Origin: Saitoella complicata NRRL Y-17804
Lineage: Eukaryota; Ascomycota; Saitoellomycetes; Saitoellales; Saitoellaceae
Length of the DNA stretch: 64,000 nucleotides
Direction: 5' to 3'
Assembly: GCF_001661265.1 (NCBI RefSeq)
Contig: NW_017567014.1
Span: 124,001 to 188,000, forward strand
Shown here: positions 21,366 to 31,179 of the stretch, in pieces
Position numbering within the stretch: the stretch's first letter is position 1
Layout: every line of letters begins with the position of its first letter
Notes under the pieces: model-generated
What the model saw: the letters and a program-made list of their open reading frames with translations, nothing else
The model's database searches: none
Told to the model about the DNA's origin: nothing
Position numbers and translations under genes: made by a program

Positions 21366-22598
21366 TCACAATTTTGCTCTTGGCATCTCCTCTACTTCTT
21401 TCTCAATCAACCACCGCCCGACAGCTTTTACGAGTGCTGTAACCTCCTCCTCCTTGTTCCCCGCATGCAGACACACCCTCACCCTCTCCTTGTCTTTCTC
21501 CACCGTCGGCCAGCAGATTGCCCGTACATTAAATCCCTGCTTCTGCAACACATCTGCCAGTTGTCGTGGATGCAACGTAATCAGCGGCAATATTGGTGAC
21601 TGCAGCGGTAGTGAAGGTAGCGTGAATAACGGCGTCGATGGTAACCGTCCGAGAAGTGATGAAAGCTTGCTGATAAGGGAGTGCAAATGCTTCTGTAATC
21701 GTCGAGTCTCGCCGTGCTGAAGCATGTTGTAGACAGCGGCAATGCTTACCAGTGTCGGGTATGACATTGCCGTGCTGTAGATTAATGGCCGTGCGTAATT
21801 GATCAGATACTCCTTCAGTATTGGCTCTCTGCACAATAGGATAGCACCATTGGTAGCAAGTGCTTTGCCGAATGTATGTAGTCGAGCGTAAATTCGCTGT
21901 TGTTGCTGGGGTGTGAGCAGCGACGCCCACCCACGTCCGTGATCTCCGTAGACTCCGGTTGAGTGTGCTTCGTCAAGAACGAGATATGCGTTTCCCCGCG
22001 GTAGTTCGGCGTCCATGATCGTGATGATGTCGGACAGTGGTGAGAGGTCGCCGTCCATGCTGTATAATGCCTCGACTGCGATGAACACGTTCGCTTCTCC
22101 TGATTGTACCCGTGTGTCTTCCAACCTTAGCTTCTCCAACTGGAACTTGAGTGAGGCGACGTCGTTGTGCTTGAATGCCCGTGCAGCCTTAATTCGTGAT
22201 GCACGGAATCCATCGTGTACTGATGCGTGGATTAGGGCGTCGTAAATAACGTAGTCACCCTTCTGCGGTACACATGAGAAGAAGCCCACATTGGCATCAT
22301 ACCCCGAGTTGAATAACAACCCCGTGGGTGCGCCGTGAAACCCCGCGATTCTCGCTTCCAGATCTTCTGCGTACGTTGAATTCCCATCCAGTAACCGCGA
22401 ACCTCCCGAGCCTAGTCGTGGTGCGACCTTGTTGAGTTCGGTGAGGAAGATAGAGTGTAGGCGCTCCGATGTCGAGAGGGAGAGGAAGTCGTTTGAGGAG
22501 AAGTCAGAGGACTCTGGCGGAGATAGTGATAGTCTTCTGAGACGCGATGCTCGCTTGCGGTTAGACAATGCTGCCTCGAGAGAGTCGGAAAGACGCAT
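21366..22598 (-). CDS. bioF: 8-amino-7-oxononanoate (KAPA) synthase, peroxisomal type
   Basis: A single exon of 410 residues. This PLP enzyme condenses L-alanine with pimeloyl-CoA or -ACP in biotin synthesis. It shows SSNDFLSLS (34-42), GSGGSRLLDGN (63-73), DEAHSTG (209-215) and the lysine of HTFGKALA (K245) that binds PLP. The protein ends PRAKL. The last three residues, AKL, fit a type-1 peroxisomal targeting signal. Peroxisomal targeting of BioF is known in filamentous fungi, where it supports biotin synthesis. 5-aminolevulinate synthase is a relative, but it has a mitochondrial presequence and different flanks. No other biotin gene is adjacent. Confidence 0.9.
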   Translation of the reverse strand: MRLSDSLEAALSNRKRASRLRRLSLSPPESSDFSSNDFLSLSTSERLHSIFLTELNKVAPRLGSGGSRLLDGNSTYAEDLEARIAGFHGAPTGLLFNSGYDANVGFFSCVPQKGDYVIYDALIHASVHDGFRASRIKAARAFKHNDVASLKFQLEKLRLEDTRVQSGEANVFIAVEALYSMDGDLSPLSDIITIMDAELPRGNAYLVLDEAHSTGVYGDHGRGWASLLTPQQQQRIYARLHTFGKALATNGAILLCREPILKEYLINYARPLIYSTAMSYPTLVSIAAVYNMLQHGETRRLQKHLHSLISKLSSLLGRLPSTPLFTLPSLPLQSPILPLITLHPRQLADVLQKQGFNVRAICWPTVEKDKERVRVCLHAGNKEEEVTALVKAVGRWLIEKEVEEMPRAKL

Positions 22599-23183
22599 GT
22601 AGAGGATGTGCTCTCGGATTTGTCGGTATTGAATTGTCGAGGAAAGTCAAGTGCGTTGAGGTAAAGAATGCCCTGGTAGACGACCGCTGAAGCCCAGCTT
22701 CAAATCAAGTCCAAACAATGTAGGATGGGAATTCGGGAGCGGAGTGCGGCCAGGGTCCTTCTGGTTGAGAGATCTGGTGGGGAAGATGCCCGACTGCGAG
22801 GACGCTCGATTCGGACCCCAGGTAACGTTGACTCGAGATGCGCCTGCACCGCCACATCTCCTCCAGCTGAATCTTGGACGTTTTTGTAGTTGTATCTAGT
22901 GATTCGAGAGCTTTGTAGGGCATTTTCAAGGCCATATTCAGGCGTTTTCTTTGTTGGGTGCCAGGTCGGTAGCCGTTGACTGGGCGAGGGTCGACATGCG
23001 CTTGAGCTGCAACTGCATCATAGGTATGACCCAAGGCCAAACAGCAACCCCGTTATACCCAGCACGGCCCAATTGAGTCGATTCAGCATCGCGTTTTGTT
23101 CGAGCTATCCGTGGAACTTCAATCTCTAGTCCTGGGCGTCGGTTCATCGATTTTCCGCTTGTTAATTCTACACGAGGACCACG
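22599..23183. promoter_or_regulatory. Divergent promoter, bioF / AP-1 gamma
   Basis: This 585-bp interval holds the promoters of both genes. A 111-codon minus frame within it (22705-23040) has no recognisable feature. I see no further structure. Confidence 0.55.
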
Positions 23184-25741
23184 ATGTCGACGGTGTCAAC
23201 GTTCATCAAGAAGGTCAGGGCATGCAAAACTGCCGCAGATGAGCGTGCACTTTTGCAGAAGGAGTCTGCTGCTATCAGAACATCTTTCCGTGAGGAGCCG
23301 ACCAACTACGATGTCCGACGGAACAACATCGCCAAGCTACTATACTTGTTCACCATGGGAGAGCGGACTCATTTCGGGCAGATCGAATGTTTGAAGCTTC
23401 TGGCAAGTCCAAAGTTTGCGGACAAGAGATTAGGCTACCTGGGAACTATGTTGTTGTTGGACGAAAGCCAGGAGGTGCTGACTTTGCTCACCAATTCTCT
23501 TCAAAAGTATGTTGTGCATTACACGGGCGTTTCATCAGAATGCTGACAAGGTGCAATAGTGATCTCAAGCATACCAATCAATATATCGTCGGCTTGGCCC
23601 TTGCGACTTTCGGTAATATTTCGTCGCCAGAGATGTCTCGTGATTTGTGCCAGGATCTCGAGAAGTGTCTGTCTTCTTCCAACGCATACATCCGAAAGAA
23701 GGCCGCTCTCTGTGCTATGCGTGTTATCCGAAAGGTCCCGGAACTTCAGGACAACTTCGTCGACCGTGCAAAGACACTACTGAGCGACAGAAATCACGGG
23801 GTGTTGCTGTGTGGTGTGACTTTCGCGACTGATCTGTGCGAGAATGACCCAGATCTGGTTGACCAATTCAAGTCCTTTACTCCAATTCTTCTACGACAGC
23901 TGAAGGCGCTGTTGGGTGCCGGGTACTCTCCTGAACATGATGTTACCGGCATCACCGATCCTTTCTTGCAGGTCAAGATTTTGCAGTTCCTGGGAGTCTT
24001 GGGACGGGGAGATACGGAAGTGAGTGAGCAAATGAACGATATCCTGGCTCAGGTAGCAACGAATACCGAAGCTTCAAAGAACGTCGGAAACGCTATTCTC
24101 TACCAGTCTGTCCTCACCATCTTGGAGATTGAGGCTGACAGTGCACTGAGAGTGCTTGGTATCAACAACCTCGGTAAATTCCTGACTAACAAAGACAACA
24201 ATATTCGCTATGTGGCTCTCAACACCCTGAGTAAGGTGGTTGCCATCGAGCCCAATGCTGTTCAGCGCCACAGGAACACCATTCTTGACTGTCTTCGTGA
24301 TCCCGACGTGTCTATCAGACGGCGTGCCTTGGATCTGTCGTTCGCACTTATTAACGAGAGTAACATCCGTGTGTTGGTGCGTGAGCTCTTGGCTTTTTTG
24401 GAGGTGGCAAACAACGAGTTCAAGGCAAACATGACCTCGCAGATCTGTCTTGCTGCAGACCGGTATGCGCCTAACAAAAGATGGCACATCGACACCGTTC
24501 TGCGTGTGCTCAAGCTTGCTGGAAACTACGTGAAGGAGCAGATTCTGTCCAGCTTTATCAGATTGGTCGGCACTACACCAGAATTGCAGCAGTATGCGGC
24601 ACAGAAGCTTTACGCGTCTTTGCAGGCCGATATTTCACAGGAAGGGTTGATTCTTGCTGGCGCGTGGATTATCGGTGAATTCGGTGATGCGCTTTTGAAG
24701 GGTGGGAACTTTGAGGAAGAGGAGCTGGTCCGCGAAGTGAAGGAGTCCAACGTCATCGACCTTTTCGAGACTATCTTGAACAGTACCTTCGCCAATCAGT
24801 TAGTGACTGAATATGTCTTGACCGCCGCCATGAAGCTTACCACCCGTATCACCGACCCTACTCAGATCTCAAGAATCAGAGCAATGTTGGCGAAGCACAG
24901 TGGCAGTTTGGACGTTGAGATTCAGCAGAGAGCGGTGGAGTATAACAACCTCTTCCAATACGATAGCATCCGACAAGGTGTGTTGGAGAGGATGCCTCCA
25001 CCAGCAGTTCGCGAGGACCCTATGCGCCTTGGTGCACCAAAGGTTGACGACGCCAAGTCCAAGAGAAAGCCGAAGAAGGAGTCTGCTTTGCTTGATCTCA
25101 TGGGCGGCGACGATCTTGAGGTTGCACCTGCAAACGGAGCTCCTGCAGCCCAGACGAACAATGCGGATCTGCTGTCGGATATCTTTGGAAGCACGGGAGG
25201 AGAGACTGCTGCACCATCACAGCCTGCACAGTCTAGCGTTAACGATATCATGAGTTTGTTCGGGTCAAACGGTGGAGCACCGGCGGCAGCATCGAGTGCC
25301 ATGGATCTTCTGGGTATGGGAGGCGCACCGGCACCAGCGGCTCCTATTGCAGTCCCTGCGGCGGGTCCTGCGGCATCAACGTTCGAACCCATCACAGCAT
25401 ATTCCAACCACGACTTGCTCGTGACATTACAAGCTCACCGCGACGCTTCGTTCCCTCCAGGTGTCGTTAATGTTATGGCGCGCTTCCATAACCAGAGTTT
25501 CACTACTCGCGTCGACCACCTGAACTTTCAGGCCGCCGTGCCAAAATCCCAGAAGCTGCAGATGCAGCCCTTGAGCGCACCAGGTGTCGCTCCCGGCGCT
25601 CAGGAGACGCAGGCAATGCGCGTAACGAGTACTCAGGGTGCGCAGATCAGGTTGAGATTGAAGGTTACGTTCACGAGAGAAGGAGAGGCGGAGGTGTCTG
25701 ATCAAGTAGACTTTAAGTTCCCGGCGGATATTTTGGCGTAG
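23184..25741 (+). CDS. APL4: AP-1 complex gamma-adaptin
   Basis: Exons 23184-23506 and 23560-25741 give 834 residues. Gamma-adaptin is the large subunit of AP-1, which selects cargo and binds clathrin at the trans-Golgi and endosomes. The trunk (about 1-585) is armadillo-like, starting [18 protein letters not shown] and including [18 protein letters not shown]. The hinge (about 590-710) is Ala/Pro-rich with DLLGMGG and DLLSDIFG repeats, which are accessory-binding or clathrin-box-like motifs. The C-terminal gamma-ear runs about 715-834 ([16 protein letters not shown]-like start). The length fits the family. The intron falls inside LLTNSLQNDLKH. Confidence 0.96.
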
Positions 25742-25826
25742 TTCCTCAGTAAACCCAAAAGAGCATCTGGAGCAAGGATAATTATGAACCTTAAATACCA
25801 TTATCTACCTAATCCCGTGAGACCAG

Positions 25827-25832
25827 ACGCGT
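25827..25832. promoter_or_regulatory. MCB-type ACGCGT box
   Basis: Palindromic MluI cell-cycle box, about 371 bp upstream of the Whi5/Nrm1 start. It is the most distal of four. Confidence 0.35.
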
Positions 25833-26103
25833 CCTCTCATTTTCCCTTGATCCCTGGGGGCTGTTAAACAACGACTCTCATGCTTCGCGTCGCCCTCGCG
25901 GCCCTCGTCGAACGTGGCTTGCGCGACCAAGAAAACCCGGAGTCGCAGCTCGAGCGCCCTTCGAGTCAGCAACAACTATCAACGATCCCTGTCCCAAACG
26001 ACCTATATCGCATCTGCTTACACGTTCAGCTACTTCCGCCAGCTCAAGAGAACCTTTATCTGAACTCACGCGACTTTTCGGCAACTTCTTCGGTCGCAAA
26101 CTG

Positions 26104-26128
26104 ACGCGTACACCAGTTCGTCACGCGT
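26104..26128. promoter_or_regulatory. Two MCB-type ACGCGT boxes
   Basis: ACGCGT occurs at 26104-26109 and 26123-26128, 19 bp apart, 75-100 bp upstream of the start codon. This is the site bound by the MBF factor in yeasts. Confidence 0.6.
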
Positions 26129-26193
26129 CTGAATATCTATAACCCTCAAACCATTTTCAGGCATCTCCACCATCCGCTTAACATCCTAACCTG

Positions 26194-26199
26194 ACGCGT
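26194..26199. promoter_or_regulatory. MCB-type ACGCGT box next to the start codon
   Basis: ACGCGT lies within TGACGCGTCA, four bases before the ATG. It may fall in the transcribed leader. Confidence 0.45.
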
Positions 26200-26203
26200 C
26201 AAT

Positions 26204-27210
26204 ATGTCTGCTCCTTCTCAGAACGCGACACCGCGTAGGGTGCTCGGTGCTATCGACACGAACGCCCAGTTCAACAGAGTCGACTCGCCCTCTAAGCGGC
26301 GGAAGCTGAGCCCGATCAAGCCCAAAACGCTCATGCCGCCTCCAACAATCTATTCGGATGTACGCGACAAGGAGAACAGTGTTCGTGGGTCCGCCATCTA
26401 CGAGGATCAACCCAAAACTGCGTCGCAGCCTGAACAGGTGCCTGTGTATCCCAGGAGCCACTATGAGGACGACGTCCATGATTCACAGTTGCAAAATGCT
26501 TATGATATCCTTTCCCAACTGTCTGAAGTGGTAAGTCTGCGTTTCCGTCACGTTACATGCTGTAGCTGACTTTTTCTCAGGCCCTGTCCCAGTCTCAACC
26601 ATCACAACAACCCGTCAACGACACACAGACCAGCATCTCCTCCGTCGAATCCAACATTCCAGATGAGAAACCAGGCTATCCAGCAAACACTTCTGCAAGA
26701 AAAGCATGTGTACATCATATTGCTGAGAAGCTGCGTATGCGGCTTCAGTTGGCCATGTACAAAGTCCGTATCAACCAAGCCGAGACTCCACTCTCGCACC
26801 TTCCACACCCCAAGCCTTCGCCATCTGTCGCATCATCATCAGCACCTCCTACTACCGTTAAGCGCAAGCACGAAGACTCTGCTGAGCCTCTGTTTGCACT
26901 ACCTTCCAGCATCGCGAAGGCATGTCGTTACACGCCCTACGCGCAACGCCCGCATTCAACCCCATACGCGCCTTCTGCGCGTTCGATCCTTGCACCGAGT
27001 CCATTCAGCCCGGTGATGCAAGATACGCCTGCGCCGAAGAGACCAAGCATGGGTGGGTTGCGAAAGAGCTCGGACGATGATATCAGAGTAACCACCACTG
27101 CGAACTTGGATGCTTTGTTCAAGACGCCTGGGAGGGAGTTGAAGGAGGAGCCGCAGGACAATGATGTTGGTGCTGCGCGGGGCTTGTTAAGTTTAGGGAT
27201 GATGAGGTAG
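26204..27210 (+). CDS. Whi5/Nrm1-family G1/S transcriptional repressor
   Basis: Exons 26204-26530 and 26581-27210 give 318 residues. Whi5 and Nrm1 bind SBF or MBF and repress G1/S genes. The GTB motif that contacts these factors is clear at about 160-183 (KLRMRLQLAMYKVRINQAET). The rest is disordered. It includes RRVL (11-14, D-box-like), a basic nuclear signal KRRKLSPIKPK (31-41), a KEN box (56-58) and several SP/TP sites. Nrm1 of S. cerevisiae is an MBF target and an APC/C substrate. The MCB cluster in this promoter and the two degron-like motifs make Nrm1 the closer analogue. The choice between Whi5 and Nrm1 is inference. Confidence 0.85.
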
Positions 27211-27416
27211 GGAGACAGGTAATGTTTGTTGGATGGCGAGGGCGAGTAGGCACGGAGGCAGGCTGAAGGTTGGTGGGGTTTTCACATGGGGCGCCACAGG
27301 TGGGATTGGACACTTTTACTTATTTTCTTTGCATGATCTTGAGAACCGCAGGAACACGGACTTTATCTAGAGTTCATGGACTTTTACGATACCCCTTAGC
27401 GGCAATTCATTCTTCA

Positions 27417-28347
27417 TCACGTAACTTCCCCAGCCTTTCCGTCGCCTTCCAATACCGTTTCCTGAGCAAAGTTCTTTAGTACCCAGGATTTGCCACCGTA
27501 TTCCATTTCCTCCTCTTCCCACCTGTTCTGCTGTGCTCGCAGCTCGCGCTCTTCTTTGGAGAGTCGTTCCCGCTTCTCAGGTTCGACCTCTCGCCAACCA
27601 TTACCGCCCTGAAAGATATCCTCAATAGCGGCTTGAGGGTCCAGTTCTCCTGTCATGGATTGCCATCTTGCTGCTAGTGTGCTCCTGTACATATCCTGAG
27701 TTGACAAGCCTTCCTGTCTGTCCTCCAGTAGTCTTTGTGCACGGTTGCTGAACTCTTCGGTCATGGGGCTGAAGTGGTCCTTGTGCTCGGATACCAAACC
27801 AGTAATATCGCTGAACACGGACGACTTCTTCGTCGCCGGTGTGCGATAAGTTGTGTCCCCCGATATCTGATGGGTCTTGAGTGTAATCTTCAAGATCGAG
27901 TTCACCTTTGACTTCTGCAAAAGATGCCGCCGTGTTTCCTCGCGCTTCACACCACAATACTCCGCAAGGTTGATGTGCAGTACACCAATAGTAAACACAT
28001 CCCTTCCACCATTCAGCTCTTGTACGACTTCGCAAACTAACCCCGATTCTTGAAGTATGCCGTCCTTTCCGACGACCATGCGGATCACCGCCTCACGGTG
28101 ATAGTCCCATGAGCACTTGTGATCTTTTATCGGTGCCCGCGATGTTCGGCCTCGAGAATCACCTGCTGTTGACGACGAGAGATGCCATCTGACGTGTACA
28201 GTACCCGAGACGAGTGGGATATTTGTCAGTTCGTGGATCTTGATTTCCAAGCGGAACTTTGGCCGGCGAGACTGTAGAAAGCATCGTCAGTGCCGTCCAA
28301 GGCCCGAAAAATACCATTCGTACCTTCGGAATAAACGGATTCGACAT
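27417..28347 (-). CDS. EEIG1/EHBP1-type N-terminal C2 (NT-C2) protein
   Basis: Exons 28324-28347 and 27417-28271 give 292 residues. The first ~185 residues form the NT-C2 domain: KFRLEIKIHELTNIP, then VHVRWHL, CSWDYH, INLAEYCG and the diagnostic ETRRHLLQKSKVNSILKITL. NT-C2 domains bind membranes and are found in EEIG1, EHBP1 and plant CHUP-type proteins. The C-terminal ~100 residues are charged and probably helical (EKRERLSKEERELRAQ). The molecular role in fungi is little studied. It is convergent with the Whi5/Nrm1 gene and divergent from MED31 across 134 bp. Confidence 0.85.
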
Positions 28348-28481
28348 TTTGATTTGTGATGATATGTCGTAGCGGGATGCCGAATGTGGGGAGCGAGGCG
28401 CATTTACTGTAGCGTGTAACGTAGATAGTATGATGTGGCGCATACCCTCCAGGCAGTGCTCGTCGAAACGATCACCCAAGG

Positions 28482-28982
28482 ATGGACGTACCAGAAAATC
28501 TACAGCCATGGACAGATAACACGACGAGGTTTGAGGCTGATTTGGAAATGGTCCAGGCGCTGGCGAATCCGCGGTACCTTGAATGTTCGTTGATGTTGTT
28601 TACGATTGCTTTGTGACTTACACCGTCAGTAGATTTGGCACATCGTGGGTTCTTCGAAGATCCTGCTTTTCTGAATTATCTGCAATATCTGGAGTACTTT
28701 CAGAAAGTCGAGTATTCCAAGTTTCTGACGTGAGTACCTTGTGGTTGATCTGGCTTTGGTGTGCACGTCTTACCATGCCTCGACAGATACCCCAATTGCC
28801 TCCAGTTCTTGACGTTACTGAAGCAGCCAAAGTTCAGAGATGCGTTGAAGAATCCGGCAAAGGTGAACGAGATCAACGATGCCCTGTTCTTCAACTACAA
28901 CAACCGCTATCAAGCAGAAGAGGATGGTGTGAAGATGGAAGATGTGGAGGATGGTGTTGTTGTAAAGGAAGCACAACCATGA
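28482..28982 (+). CDS. MED31: Mediator subunit 31 (Soh1)
   Basis: Exons 28482-28584, 28630-28729 and 28787-28982 give 132 residues. Med31 is a small middle-module subunit of the RNA polymerase II Mediator. The conserved core is complete: TRFEADLEMVQALANPRYLE, then FFEDPAFLNYLQYLEYF, YSKFLTYPNCLQFLTLL and FRDAL. The start at 28482 adds M-D-V-P-E-N-L-Q-P-W before the core. The next ATG (28509) is in another frame and hits a stop at once. The acidic tail is variable in the family. All three exons are short, so no single open frame reveals this gene. Confidence 0.95.
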
Positions 28983-29399
28983 TATGAGGATGAACAAGCT
29001 TTAGGTTTGACAGATCACGCTGGACGTTTCTGTTGATCAAACTAGGTTTCATCGGGAGAACTATTATCCGTGGTCCTGCGGGTCAGAGTAACGATCAAGT
29101 GACATTCTCGGTACGCGAGGTTGGGCAGAGTGCTCAATTGGCCGGTTGTCCTACCCGGCTAATCGATTGCAGTGTCATCCATTGCGCAATCTACGTGTTC
29201 CCATAGCAATTGCTCATAGCAGGATAAAGCTGCTTTCCCACCCCACCCAAAGGCAATTTGGTTTGCCGGTGACAAATATGAATTGCGGTCTTTCTCCACA
29301 TCATCGATCCGTCCCAGATTGCCAGGTGCAGATCAGTCGGCAGCTCCTCCGAGCAAACCAGGTTTCCTCGGAGCTCGAGGTATACACATGTAGGGACGG

Positions 29400-29429
29400 C
29401 ACCACCGGCAGCACCACCGGCAGCACCAG
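29400..29429. repeat. 15-bp tandem duplication
   Basis: The unit CACCACCGGCAGCAC (approximate phase) occurs twice in tandem in the ADP/ATP carrier upstream region. It is short and low in complexity. Confidence 0.6.
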
Positions 29430-29561
29430 GAAAGAGGGGAGAGAGCGATGAAAGAGGATGGAAGCAATACCACAAGACAGCAATTGAGAGATGCTACCTG
29501 GGCAATTGGCCCGTATAATATAGCAGAACGGCAGCGGGAGATATCGGACGGATGGCGCGTC

Positions 29562-29571
29562 AGGGTTAGGG
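29562..29571 (+). promoter_or_regulatory. Telobox-like AGGGTTAGGG
   Basis: A direct TTAGGG-type element lies 118 bp upstream of the ADP/ATP carrier start. Such words are bound by Tbf1/Teb1-type factors in yeasts. Binding here is inferred. Confidence 0.45.
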
Positions 29572-29688
29572 GGAACGACGCTAACCTCTTAAGCCACCCC
29601 AGAAAATTCTTGTTGTCGGTTATAAGGCCAACGGCGCCCATCCATCCCAAATCAACCCCTCTACTCTTCCATACCAGAGATAACAGAG

Positions 29689-30666
29689 ATGTCTGCTGAC
29701 AAGAAGCAATCTTCTTTCCTCGTCGACTTCATGATGGGCGGGTACGTTTAATTGCTTCAATTGCTTCTCCGCTGCAATTGCTGACATCCCGTCTCCAGTG
29801 TCTCCGCTGCGGTCTCCAAGACCGCTGCCGCCCCCATCGAGCGTGTCAAGCTCCTCATCCAGAACCAGGATGAGATGATCAAGCAGGGTCGTCTTGACAA
29901 GCGTTACGCCGGTATCTCCGAGTGTTTCTCTCGTACCGCCAAGGACGAGGGTGTCATCTCTCTCTGGCGTGGAAACACCGCTAACGTCATCCGTTACTTC
30001 CCCACCCAGGCCTTGAACTTCGCTTTCAAGGACTACTTCAAGAAGATGTTCGGTTTCAAGAAGGAGCGTGATGGTTACTGGCCCTGGTTCTTCGGTAACC
30101 TTGCTTCCGGTGGTGCTGCTGGTGCCTCTTCCCTTTTGTTCGTCTACTCCCTCGACTACGCCCGTACCCGTCTTGCCAACGACGCCAAGTCTGCCAAGAA
30201 GGGTGGTGAGCGTCAGTTCAACGGTTTGGTCGATGTCTACAAGAAGACCCTTGCTACCGACGGTCTTGCTGGTCTCTACCGTGGTTTCGGTCCTTCCGTC
30301 GCTGGTATCATTGTCTACCGTGGTCTCTACTTCGGTCTCTACGATTCTATCAAGCCCGTTGTTCTTACCGGTAACCTCGAGGGTAACTTCGCTGCTTCCT
30401 TCGCTCTCGGATGGGCTGTTACCACCCTCTCCGGTGTTGCTTCCTACCCTCTCGACACTGTCCGTCGTCGTATGATGATGACCTCCGGTGAGGCCGTCAA
30501 GTACAAGTCCTCCGTCCACGCTTTCCAGTCCATCGTTGCCGCTGAGGGTTTCAAGTCTCTCTTCAAGGGTGCTGGTGCCAACATTCTCCGTGGTGTTGCT
30601 GGTGCTGGTGTTTTGTCTCTTTACGACCAGGTTCAGCTCATTCTTTTCGGAAAGGCCTTCAAATAA
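29689..30666 (+). CDS. AAC1: Mitochondrial ADP/ATP carrier
   Basis: Exons 29689-29741 and 29799-30666 give 306 residues. It exchanges cytosolic ADP for matrix ATP across the mitochondrial inner membrane. Three mitochondrial carrier repeats are seen: [10 protein letters not shown] in repeat 1, [10 protein letters not shown] in repeat 2 and [11 protein letters not shown] in repeat 3. RRRMMM is the signature of ADP/ATP carriers. The short N-terminus without presequence is typical. Codon use is strongly biased, in keeping with high expression. The intron is rich in CAATTG-like words (TTCAATTGCTT, GCAATTGCTG). Confidence 0.97.
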
Positions 30667-30725
30667 GCGTAGCGCGAAAAGAAAGAGCGTTGGGGAATTT
30701 GTACGATGGAGTAATAGTCAAAATA

Positions 30726-30880
30726 TATGCGGTTCTACAGATATCTTTGTGCCCTATCATCTCAAGTCATCGTTTGGAAAGAGGGTTCCTTCCTCATCAG
30801 CTGCTGCTCCGGGCGTGGGAGCAATGTGTGCATTGTGTTATGTAAGGTATCCTGTACAAGCAATGTATGCGGCTCTACAG
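30726..30880 (+). repeat. Imperfect direct repeat, 15 bp, 140 bp apart
   Basis: TATGCGGTTCTACAG (30726-30740) and TATGCGGCTCTACAG (30866-30880) differ at one base. They lie in the 3' flank of the ADP/ATP carrier gene. Role unknown. Confidence 0.55.
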
Positions 30881-31078
30881 CGGAGAAATGGTTACCAGAC
30901 AGAATTCCCTTCACTACGTTTATTTCACATTGAGGCAGATTGTCATCGTTGCCGTAGCTACCGGTCTCTCGCAGCTTGACGTCTTCGATCGAGTCTAGTC
31001 GGGCGATGTGCATGGCAGGCCGCACGTATGAGCGCCTATCGTACATCGCTCAGCTATAGGAGCTCAACCTCAACAAAC

Positions 31079-31091
31079 AGCATACACCCCC
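31079..31091 (+). promoter_or_regulatory. AGCATACACCCCC element upstream of GRR1
   Basis: An exact 13-mer, 89 bp upstream of the GRR1 start and on the coding strand. It is identical to copies upstream of the DUF1295 gene and VAM7. Confidence 0.5.
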
Positions 31092-31179
31092 AGGAGTTCC
31101 CCTTCTCCGCTGGAAGGGCAACACCGCATTCATCTATCGACTTTCTTCTTGCCGGTTTACGACGTCCTTCTGAGCAGCA

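Larger units (their letters stand above)
25742..26203. promoter_or_regulatory. AP-1 gamma 3' flank and Whi5/Nrm1 promoter
   Basis: This 462-bp interval carries four ACGCGT boxes, listed separately. A 74-codon plus frame (25880-26104) has no homology and is not called. Confidence 0.6.
28983..29688. promoter_or_regulatory. MED31 3' flank and ADP/ATP carrier promoter
   Basis: This 706-bp interval has no supported gene. It contains several AATTGC-type words (for example GCAATTGC near 29205), a short duplicated Cys-Gly-rich-looking tract (29400-29430) and the telobox-like element at 29562-29571. Confidence 0.55.
30667..31179. promoter_or_regulatory. ADP/ATP carrier 3' flank and GRR1 promoter
   Basis: This 513-bp interval holds an imperfect direct repeat TATGCGGYTCTACAG at 30726-30740 and 30866-30880, and an AGCATACACCCCC element at 31079-31091. 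No gene is seen. Confidence 0.55.

Noticed and set aside
25880-26104. 74-codon plus-strand open frame before the Whi5/Nrm1 gene
   Set aside because: It lies over the promoter boxes and has no recognisable content. It could be a leader peptide but nothing supports that.
29620-30519. 299-codon minus-strand open frame
   Set aside because: Antisense to the ADP/ATP carrier and composed mostly of Glu/Gly/Thr/Val. It is a shadow of biased codons.
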